Shown piece by piece: positions 1 through 5,199 of a stretch of 6,823 nt of DNA (its first letter is position 1; each line of letters begins with the position of its first letter). The notes under the pieces were generated by a model. The model had not been told where the DNA came from. It searched no databases and saw only the letters and a program-made list of their open reading frames with translations. The position numbers and the translations under genes are program-made. This DNA comes from Phycisphaerales bacterium (lineage in GTDB: Bacteria; Planctomycetota; Phycisphaerae; Phycisphaerales; UBA1924): the NCBI GenBank assembly GCA_029260415.1, contig JAJDDH010000209.1:1-6823 (forward strand), given 5' to 3'.

Positions 1-2120
1 CGGTCACAACGCGCGAGCATCGGCTCGACCGGGCGGAAGACCGCGTCATAGAGACGCCGGGCCGACTTCACGGCCGACGCCTGCCGGCGCGCGGCTCGCC
101 CGGACTCGCCCGGCCCCCGCACCACCACGCGCCGGAGCTGAAACCCGAACGCCGCGGTGACGTCGTCGAGTTCATCGGATGTTGTCTGCAGCTTCACCAG
201 GCGGACCGATCGGTGACGCAAGCAGTAGCAGACCAGGCCGTCGTGGTGGCGGGCGTAGACCAGCGTGGCGCTGCCCTCCGGGATAGACGCGGCCAGGTCC
301 TCCGCGGACATCGGCGTCGCCAGCACACCACGAGCCGCGCGCGACGACGACAGACGGGTCTCCACCGCCGCGACGTCCGCCTCGGCCTCGTGCAGCATCC
401 CCAGCCAGTCGCCGCCGAACCCAGACCCATCGCTCCCGCCCGCCGGATCGATGCGGCTGTACAGGTAGTTCACGCGCGCTCGTCCGCTCGCCAGACGCTC
501 GAGCAGCCCACGATCCTCGTCCGTTGCGTGCCCGCCGATCTGCTCCGCGAGCTCCACCCCGCCCTGGACCGTTTCAAGCAGCGCCCGCGAACGGGCCCGC
601 TCGGTCAGATCAAAGGCTTCGACTACAGCGCCTGGGGCGTCGGTGTCGAGCAGCGCGTCCGCCGCGTCCTGGTAGATCAGGCTGTGATCGCCGAGGAACG
701 CGGCCCGGAAGCGGTCGCCCTGCAGGGCGCCGCGGATACGCTCGATCTCGTCGATCGAGCGCCGGTAGTGCTCCTTCGACTCTTCCACACGACCCTCTGC
801 CGCGAGCGACCGCCCAAGACGATGGTGCAGATCGGCGCGCACCGGCGGCAGGCCAATCGCCTCAGCGAACACGAGCGCCTCTCGGAGCAATGCCTGCGCG
901 TGCGTCGCCTGGCCCGTTCGATCAAGCACACCCGCGAGAATGGTCCGCCGCACGATCTTGTTGATCGGAGAATCTGTGATCGACTCGTCGCCCAGCGACG
1001 CGAGTCTCGATGCGCTGGCCAGGTCGCCCCGGCGCAGCGCCAGCTTGGCCCGAAGAAGATCTGTTCTCGTGCTCGCCTGTTCGTTCCCGAGGCCTTGCCA
1101 CGCCGCGCCAGCTCTTTCGAGGACCTCGCCCGCGGCTCCGGGCTCAGCGTCAATCAGCAACGCCCCGAGCCCTGTCAACGCCCGCGCGTGCTCCGCGACC
1201 AGACCGGCGGACACAAGCGCCTCTGAGGCGCGCGTGTAGAGCGCGATGGCCTCCTGGAACAGTCCTGTCGCCGCGAGAACGTCCGCGAGTTCCGCCTCGA
1301 TCCGGGCCAGATCGCCCGGCGCCCGGTCCCGCTCGAAGAACCGGCGCGCGTGCTCGAACTGACGGATCGACTCCGACAGCCGCCCCTGGCGACCGAGCAG
1401 ATCCGCGAGGTTGCCGCGGACAATCGCCGCGACCCGGTCCATGCCGGCCAGCTCAAGCAGCTCATACGACCGGCGGAACGCGTGCTCAGCGTCCTTGAAC
1501 CGCCCCAGCTCCAGAAGCGTCTCCGCCCGGTTCGACTGGATCTGCGCCGAGAGCGTCGGGTCCGAGCAGGCCAGCTCCAACGCCCGATCGAACCGGTCGA
1601 CGGACTCGCCCCATCGCCCGAGCATGCGGAGGATGATCGCGTGATTTGTCACGGCGCGCACCGCCAGCTCGGGTTTGCGGTCCGCCTCGAAGATCCGCTC
1701 AGCGTAGACGCACGCCTCGATCGCCTCATCGAACCGGCCGAGCCGAGCCAGCGACTGTGCTTTCGCGAGGCTGGCGCGGGCGTCTTCGAGCGGGTCGCCA
1801 TGCTCCAACGCGATCGCGGACGCCTCGACCAGAGCGTTGATCGCCTCATCGAATCGGTTCGCGTAGTTCAGCGCGTGCGCCCACGCGCTGCGGGAGCGGG
1901 CGCGAGCCGTGGGAAGGTCGAGCCGATCTGACAGCAGGCGCAGAACCTCGCCCATCGCCAGCGCCCGGTCCAGATCGCTCATGACCAGATCACGCACCTC
2001 GTCCACGAGCTCAAGGAGCACGGGCTCACCCAGCTCGGTGGTCATCGCCTCCCGCTCACGCTGACCGGTCGGGAGCGAGAGGAGATGCTCGACGCGGGAT
2101 CTTGCGTCCGGATCTGGCAT
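1..2120 (-). CDS. TPR-CHAT protein, putative caspase-like cysteine protease (3' end outside window)
   Basis: The frame is open from ATG 2120-2118 to the left edge: 706 codons with no stop. Residues 1-65 form a helical leader (LLSLPTGQREREAM, then an acidic helix). Residues about 75-460 carry tetratricopeptide-like helical pairs, with recurring F/W-x-E-A/S units near residues 90, 130, 170, 208, 250, 288 and 446. Residues about 465-515 match the usual pre-CHAT linker (AFDLTERARSRALLETV). From about 600 a CHAT domain begins (EGSATLVYARHHDGLVCYCL) and reaches RRLYDAVFRPVEPML at 688-701, the helix that normally precedes the catalytic His. The His and Cys are therefore off-window and activity cannot be judged. 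CHAT domains are caspase/separase-like proteases and TPRs bind partners; a target is inferred only from the neighbours. The start lies 2 nt after the upstream stop with no clear Shine-Dalgarno, suggesting translational coupling. Met26 is an alternative start, but its GGAGG is only 2 nt away. The family is fairly secure and the function is not. Confidence 0.88.
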   Translation of the reverse strand, partial: MPDPDARSRVEHLLSLPTGQREREAMTTELGEPVLLELVDEVRDLVMSDLDRALAMGEVLRLLSDRLDLPTARARSRSAWAHALNYANRFDEAINALVEASAIALEHGDPLEDARASLAKAQSLARLGRFDEAIEACVYAERIFEADRKPELAVRAVTNHAIILRMLGRWGESVDRFDRALELACSDPTLSAQIQSNRAETLLELGRFKDAEHAFRRSYELLELAGMDRVAAIVRGNLADLLGRQGRLSESIRQFEHARRFFERDRAPGDLARIEAELADVLAATGLFQEAIALYTRASEALVSAGLVAEHARALTGLGALLIDAEPGAAGEVLERAGAAWQGLGNEQASTRTDLLRAKLALRRGDLASASRLASLGDESITDSPINKIVRRTILAGVLDRTGQATHAQALLREALVFAEAIGLPPVRADLHHRLGRSLAAEGRVEESKEHYRRSIDEIERIRGALQGDRFRAAFLGDHSLIYQDAADALLDTDAPGAVVEAFDLTERARSRALLETVQGGVELAEQIGGHATDEDRGLLERLASGRARVNYLYSRIDPAGGSDGSGFGGDWLGMLHEAEADVAAVETRLSSSRAARGVLATPMSAEDLAASIPEGSATLVYARHHDGLVCYCLRHRSVRLVKLQTTSDELDDVTAAFGFQLRRVVVRGPGESGRAARRQASAVKSARRLYDAVFRPVEPMLARCD

Positions 2121-2122
2121 GC

Positions 2123-2728
2123 TCAGGGGATCTGCACAGGGCTCGCCTTGATCTCGAGCTTGCCCCGTCGGAGGAGCATCTCGTACGACCCAGCGAGCAG
2201 GCTGGTCCGGAACGCGCCGTCATTGGCGTCGAGTGTCAGGTCCGGCGCGGTCCCGCCGGCATCCACGATCGTGACGGTCCAGTCTCCGTCCTCGTCAGCG
2301 TCGATCTGCCCCTCCACGAGCCACGCGTCATCCCCGTTGGGAGAGATCTCAAGATCAATATCAGCGCCTTCACAAGAGAACGCGACCTGCGCGGTACCAC
2401 CCGCGCCGCGGATCCCTGCAACCGCGGGGGTCAGACGGGAGTCGAAGTCGAGCGCCGCGACAATCTGGCGCAGTCCATCGCTCAGCCTGTCGATCATGCC
2501 CGGGCGAGACTCGCGGAGCAGCTTCTTGGCCGCGTTGACGGCGCTGGCTGCAGGCTCACATTCCGCCTCGCCCGAGAGGAAGCGCACCGCGTCAAGGATG
2601 CGCTCGTAGCGCTGCCGCAACTCCGGTTCGTGGCCGATGCGGTCCCGCAACTCCGCCGCGGATTCGGCGTCAAGCTCGTCGTGGGCCAGAGCGGTGAGCC
2701 GCTCGATATCAGAGGGTTGGTGGGTCAT
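2123..2728 (-). CDS. Putative zinc-less anti-sigma-type regulator with beta-rich C-terminus
   Basis: A 201-residue protein with no signal peptide or membrane segment, so probably cytosolic. Residues 8-50 (LTALAHDELDAESAAELRDR, then EPELRQRYERILDAVRFL) have the two-helix pattern of anti-sigma-factor N-termini but lack the His-x3-Cys-x2-Cys zinc motif. A central segment (about 78-109) has RLSDGLRQIVAALDFDSR and AVAGIRGAG. I recognise this segment, from memory, in proteins encoded beside sigma factors and TPR-CHAT genes in other phyla. Residues 112-201 are beta-strand-rich and acidic (DIDLEISPNGDDAWLVEGQI ... LLAGSYEMLLRRGKLEI), like a small Ig or transthyretin-type fold. GAGGA about 7 nt upstream of the ATG supports this start. 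The gene lies 86 nt after the sigma gene and 2 nt before the CHAT gene. The likely role is to bind and restrain the sigma factor, and possibly to serve as protease substrate; both are inference. It could also be an adaptor unrelated to sigma binding. Confidence 0.72.
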   Translation of the reverse strand: MTHQPSDIERLTALAHDELDAESAAELRDRIGHEPELRQRYERILDAVRFLSGEAECEPAASAVNAAKKLLRESRPGMIDRLSDGLRQIVAALDFDSRLTPAVAGIRGAGGTAQVAFSCEGADIDLEISPNGDDAWLVEGQIDADEDGDWTVTIVDAGGTAPDLTLDANDGAFRTSLLAGSYEMLLRRGKLEIKASPVQIP

Positions 2729-2814
2729 GGTGTGTCCTCGAGGAAAGAGAGGCGGCGGGCCCCAGCCAGATACGCGCCGGACCAGAAACCGACTGAATCG
2801 CCCTCAGGCATCCG

Positions 2815-3384
2815 CTATCCCTCTCCCGGGGCGTCCTGCGCCAGGTCAGAAAGCTTCTGAAGGCACCTGGCCCGCCGGGGCCCGATCGATCCGCGGGGCA
2901 TCCCGAACTGCTGGGCAATCACGTCATACGACGGGCGGTCAGACCGGAACAGCGTCTCGAGCAGCGTTCGGCACTCCGGCCCGATCCTGACCATCGCCTC
3001 GCGAAGCCGCTGGCGGCGTTCGATCAGCTCGAGTTCCGCGTGTGTCCCGATCGGCGCCTCGCCCTCGGCCTGAGCGCTGCGGGGTGTCGGCGCTCCCTTC
3101 CGCATGACCCGCCAAGTCTCGCGCTGCGTCGTGGTGATCAGCCACGCGGGGAGGGTCCGAGCGTCACGGAGCGTGGGCAGGTGCTTGACGACCAGGGCCC
3201 ACACAGCCTGAAAGACGTCCTCGCTGTCCTGGCGCCCCAGCCCGTGGCGCGCGGGGATTGAGTACACAAGCCGCGAGTACCGGTCGATCAGGACGGACCA
3301 CGCCCTGTCATCGCCGTCGAGACAGCGCGCGACAAGCTCCGAGTCCGAAGTTTCGGGGGATTGGCTCTGGTTCATCGCGGGCAT
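2815..3384 (-). CDS. ECF-type RNA polymerase sigma factor
   Basis: A 189-residue protein with sigma-70 regions 2 and 4 only, the size and layout of extracytoplasmic-function sigma factors, which direct RNA polymerase to a small regulon. Region 2 covers about residues 15-98: ELVARCLDGDDRAWSVLIDR, then GLGRQDSEDVFQAVW (core-binding helix) and LPAWLITTTQRETWRVMRK (-10 recognition). Region 4 covers about 125-180 and contains the helix-turn-helix YDVIAQQFGMPRGSIGPRRA with RCLQKL after it, which contacts the -35 element. The 'GMPxGSIGPxRARCL' wording is typical of planctomycete ECF factors. I chose ATG 3384 because GGAG sits 4 nt upstream; ATG 3375 (Met-Asn-Gln-Ser) is a close alternative. A longer in-frame start at 3456 adds a non-conserved Pro/Ala-rich leader and would fill the divergent promoter region. 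It is the first gene of the cluster with the anti-sigma-like and TPR-CHAT genes. The sigma identity is firm; its regulon is unknown. Confidence 0.92.
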   Translation of the reverse strand: MPAMNQSQSPETSDSELVARCLDGDDRAWSVLIDRYSRLVYSIPARHGLGRQDSEDVFQAVWALVVKHLPTLRDARTLPAWLITTTQRETWRVMRKGAPTPRSAQAEGEAPIGTHAELELIERRQRLREAMVRIGPECRTLLETLFRSDRPSYDVIAQQFGMPRGSIGPRRARCLQKLSDLAQDAPGEG

Positions 3385-3612
3385 GCGGCTCCGAGGTGGT
3401 GGCAGTGTAAACGCCGATGCCGGGGATCGAGCCGCCCGGTAGGGATCAACACACAAGTTTTCGAGACGCCCTGTATCCAGGGCCGGTTATCAGCCTCTTG
3501 CGAGCATCGCCGCGGAGCGGTGGGGGAATCCCGCCCGCGGAGGCCGTCCCCGGCTCACGTCCGAGCCCGGGGGTTAACCGAAACGTGCGGGGCTGCACGC
3601 AAGGAGAACACG
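3385..3612. promoter_or_regulatory. Divergent intergenic region with two palindromes
   Basis: This 228-nt stretch separates the sigma gene (leftward) from the first exported-protein gene (rightward), so promoters for both should lie here. I could not place convincing -35/-10 pairs on either strand. Two symmetric elements stand out. One is a perfect inverted repeat at 3468-3483, arms GCCCTG and CAGGGC around TATC. The other is the 8-bp palindrome GGTTAACC at 3572-3579, flanked by CACGT (3556-3560) and ACGTG (3583-3587). Either could be an operator. The palindrome at 3572 sits 33 nt before the start codon, probably within the promoter or 5' leader of the rightward gene. Confidence 0.45.
3601..3606 (+). 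promoter_or_regulatory. Shine-Dalgarno AAGGAG for the 142-residue secreted protein
   Basis: AAGGAG lies 6 nt before ATG 3613, an ideal spacing. It decides this start over the in-frame ATG at 3361, which would add 84 residues without any signal-peptide character ahead of a clear signal peptide. Confidence 0.85.
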
Positions 3613-4041
3613 ATGTTCAACAAGATGACGAAAGCGGCAGGCGCTGCCGCGGTCCTCGGGATCGCCGGGATGGCGTCCGTCTACGCCGGTGGCGGCGGCG
3701 GCTACGCCGACCAGGTCCGCGTCGAGGCTCGCATGGAGCTCGGCAACGACCAGGCCCAGGCCAAGGCCCGCTACCGCGATCGCTTCCGCAACGGCCTGCT
3801 CGAGCAGCGATTCGACGTCGAGGCCGAGGACTTCAAGCCCGGAGCGGAGCTCGTGGTGAGTGTCAACGGCACGACCGTTGGCTCCATCTTCGTCAACGAT
3901 CTGGGCGTCGCCGAGATGCAGCTCCGGACCGCTGAGTTCATCGACGATCCCGGTGACGGCACGCCCATCGCCCCGGACTTCCCGCGCCTGATGCCCGGCG
4001 ACACGGTCTCCGTGGGCCCCTTGGACGGCGTGTTCAAGTAA
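3613..4041 (+). CDS. Small exported protein of unknown function
   Basis: A 142-residue protein. Residues 1-25 form a signal peptide: basic start (MFNKMTK), hydrophobic AAGAAAVLGIAGMASV, and a likely cleavage at VYA|G. A glycine run (26-30) follows. Residues 33-75 are strongly charged and probably strand-forming (VRVEARMELG ... AKARYRDRFRNG ... FDVEAEDFKPG). Residues 78-142 read as a compact beta domain: LVVSVNGTTVGSIFVNDLG, then AEMQLRT, an Asp/Pro/Gly-rich loop, and DFPRLMPGDTVSVGPLDGVF. The segment 'PGxxLxVxVNGxxVGxxxVxxxGxAxxxLRT' resembles small secreted beta proteins found in planctomycetes, but I cannot name a family. There is no dockerin-like tag, unlike the next two genes. It has its own AAGGAG site and is closed by a strong terminator, so it is probably monocistronic. 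It is divergent from the sigma cluster and could be a target of that sigma factor, but no promoter evidence supports this. Confidence 0.85.
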   Translation: MFNKMTKAAGAAAVLGIAGMASVYAGGGGGYADQVRVEARMELGNDQAQAKARYRDRFRNGLLEQRFDVEAEDFKPGAELVVSVNGTTVGSIFVNDLGVAEMQLRTAEFIDDPGDGTPIAPDFPRLMPGDTVSVGPLDGVFK

Positions 4042-4071
4042 GCCCCACCAACGCAGTCTCCCGACCCAGCG

Positions 4072-4103
4072 CCTCGCACGGCGAGACCCGTGCGAGGGCT
4101 TTT
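4072..4103 (+). terminator. Intrinsic (Rho-independent) terminator
   Basis: A perfect 10-bp stem has arms CCTCGCACGG (4072-4081) and CCGTGCGAGG (4088-4097) around a 6-nt loop, followed by GC and TTTT at 4100-4103. It begins 30 nt after the stop of the 142-residue secreted protein and is oriented to end its transcript. No T tract is present on the opposite strand, so it acts in the plus direction. Confidence 0.85.
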
Positions 4104-4142
4104 ACCGAGGCGATAGTCCCGCCCGGACCCGCCGTACCGCCC

Positions 4143-4147
4143 AGGAG
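4143..4147 (+). promoter_or_regulatory. Shine-Dalgarno AGGAG for the beta-sandwich dockerin-tagged protein
   Basis: AGGAG is followed by 7 nt and then ATG 4155. A second ATG at 4148 in another frame lies directly against the AGGAG and opens an Arg/Pro-rich shadow frame without a signal peptide, so 4155 is the start. Confidence 0.8.
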
Positions 4148-4154
4148 ATGAGCC

Positions 4155-5003
4155 ATGCATCACGCCGCCCCGCGCCTGACAACGATCCTTGTCCCCGCCG
4201 CCCTCGCCGTGAACGCGCTCGCGCAGCCCACCATTCCCGCCGAGTTCGACGCCCCCGGCGCGACCCTCGACCGCCTGTTCACCATCGGCGGCGTCGCGGG
4301 CTTCACCGTAACCGAGTCTGCCCAGACCCTCTTCCAGGGCGGTTCGCTCCAGCTCGACATCGGGTTCAACGCCGGCGGCTTCTTCTCATTCCAGAACGTC
4401 GGCATCGGGGCGCAGAACGTCTCCGGGGGCGCGTTCAGCCCGGAGCCCGGAGCCGATACCTTCAGCGTCACCATCGACGCCCCCTCCCCGTCCGTGGGCG
4501 GGCTCCGCCTCCTGGTCACCCTCCGCGACGACGACAATAACGACGGCGTGGTCGACCTGGGCGACGATGACGAGTGGCTCAGCAGCCCGGTTGCCATCAC
4601 GCCGGGCCTCGACGTCTACAACATTCCGCTAAGCGCGTTCACCGACGCAAACCCGGGCGATGGCGACGATCTGCCCAACATCGCCTCGGGCGCTGCGGGA
4701 ACCATGATCCTGACGATCGAGACCGCCGAGTCGCTCCCGGGAGGGCGTGTCACCCAGCCGATCTCCGTCCATCTCGACCACGCGGGCGTGTACAGCGGGG
4801 ATCAGAGCCTTCCAGGCGTTGGCCCGTGCAACGCTGCAGACCTCGCCGATCCCCTTGGCGCACTGGATTTCTCTGACGTGCTCGCCTTCCTCAGCGCGTT
4901 CGGCTCGCAAAGCCCCTCCGCGGACCTGGCGCCCCCTGCAGGATCGTTCGACTTCACCGACGTGATCGCATTCCTGACCGCGTTCGGCAGCGGCTGCCCG
5001 TAG
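4155..5003 (+). CDS. Exported beta-sandwich-like protein with C-terminal dockerin-like tag
   Basis: A 282-residue protein. Residues 1-23 are a signal peptide (ILVPAALAVNALA|QP). Residues about 30-216 form one beta-rich domain. Its features are a hydrophobic strand pattern (FTIGGVAGFTV, LQLDIGFNAGGFFSFQNVGI), an acidic loop at 124-140 (RDDDNNDGVVDLGDDDEW) that looks calcium-binding, and paired strands ending in ISVHLDHAGVYSGD. The 'LRxxVTLRDDDNxDGVxDL ... LxxFNIPLSxF' style recalls jelly-roll carbohydrate-binding-like domains of exported planctomycete proteins; ligand binding is inference. Residues 225-282 are the Phycisphaerales dockerin-like tag with two units, DFSDVLAFLSAFG and DFTDVIAFLTAFG, bounded by Cys225 and Cys281 and ending GSGCP. 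No catalytic domain is visible. The terminator upstream and the hairpin downstream suggest its own transcript. The next gene carries the same tag, so both proteins are probably sorted or anchored alike. Confidence 0.88.
   Translation: MHHAAPRLTTILVPAALAVNALAQPTIPAEFDAPGATLDRLFTIGGVAGFTVTESAQTLFQGGSLQLDIGFNAGGFFSFQNVGIGAQNVSGGAFSPEPGADTFSVTIDAPSPSVGGLRLLVTLRDDDNNDGVVDLGDDDEWLSSPVAITPGLDVYNIPLSAFTDANPGDGDDLPNIASGAAGTMILTIETAESLPGGRVTQPISVHLDHAGVYSGDQSLPGVGPCNAADLADPLGALDFSDVLAFLSAFGSQSPSADLAPPAGSFDFTDVIAFLTAFGSGCP
4827..5000 (+). repeat. Dockerin-like C-terminal module, copy 1
   Basis: Codes for residues 225-282 of the beta-sandwich protein. It is 58 residues long and identical at 40 of 58 aligned positions, without gaps, to copy 2 in the next gene. 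Two internal units each carry D-L-A ... G ... D-F-S/T-D and an AFLxAFG helix. They keep Asp at the ends but lack the canonical DxNxDG calcium loop of type I dockerins. Confidence 0.8.
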
Positions 5004-5042
5004 TCGCTGCAAGTTGAACGCTGACTCCCCCCGGCAGTCCGT

Positions 5043-5069
5043 GCCCGCCCCGCGGTGCGGGCTGCCTTT
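5043..5069 (+). terminator. Probable weak terminator hairpin
   Basis: The stem GCCCGC (5043-5048) pairs with GCGGGC (5057-5062) across an 8-nt GC-rich loop, followed by TGCCTTT. An outer GGCA (5033-5036) can also pair with TGCC (5063-5066). It lies 40 nt after the stop of the beta-sandwich gene. The T tract is only three long, so termination may be partial. The rest of the gap to 5187 shows no further clear element. Confidence 0.5.
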
Positions 5070-5187
5070 CTGCGCTCACGACGCACGCCCGAGACCGTTC
5101 GAAATTGCTCGGAATCGCGTGTATCCGGCGCTCCTCTGCCGCCTCTTCCTTAGAGAACCCCTCTCTCCCCAATCACAGAAACGCACC

Positions 5188-5192
5188 AGGAG
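5188..5192 (+). promoter_or_regulatory. Shine-Dalgarno AGGAG for the FG-GAP protein
   Basis: AGGAG is followed by 7 nt and ATG 5200, the same spacing as the preceding gene. It selects 5200 over the in-frame ATG at 5014, whose 62-residue extension runs through the upstream hairpin and precedes an obvious signal peptide. ATG 5195 is out of frame and too close. Confidence 0.8.
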
Positions 5193-5199
5193 CAATGAG

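Noticed and set aside
213..1226. Long plus-strand open frame (337 codons) opposite the TPR-CHAT gene, with several others at 524-964, 1010-1498 and 1350-1931.
   Set aside because: They are Arg/Pro/Ala-rich, lack domains and ribosome sites, and lie opposite a continuous 706-codon frame with clear TPR and CHAT motifs. They are by-products of high GC content.
2102..2860. Plus-strand open frame of 252 codons across the anti-sigma-like gene.
   Set aside because: Low-complexity shadow of the minus-strand gene, which has a Shine-Dalgarno, a sensible start and recognisable segments.
3385..3456. 24-residue N-terminal extension of the sigma factor from ATG 3456.
   Set aside because: Pro/Ala-rich and unlike ECF N-termini; it uses up divergent promoter space. 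GGAG supports ATG 3384.
3361..3612. In-frame upstream extension of the 142-residue secreted protein.
   Set aside because: It would place a signal peptide in the middle of the protein. AAGGAG with 6-nt spacing precedes ATG 3613.
5089..5112. CCGAG/CTCGG inverted repeat upstream of the FG-GAP gene.
   Set aside because: A 5-bp stem with a 14-nt loop is expected by chance in GC-rich DNA.
5014..5199. 62-residue upstream extension of the FG-GAP protein.
   Set aside because: It crosses the likely terminator hairpin and precedes a clear signal peptide; AGGAG with 7-nt spacing precedes ATG 5200.
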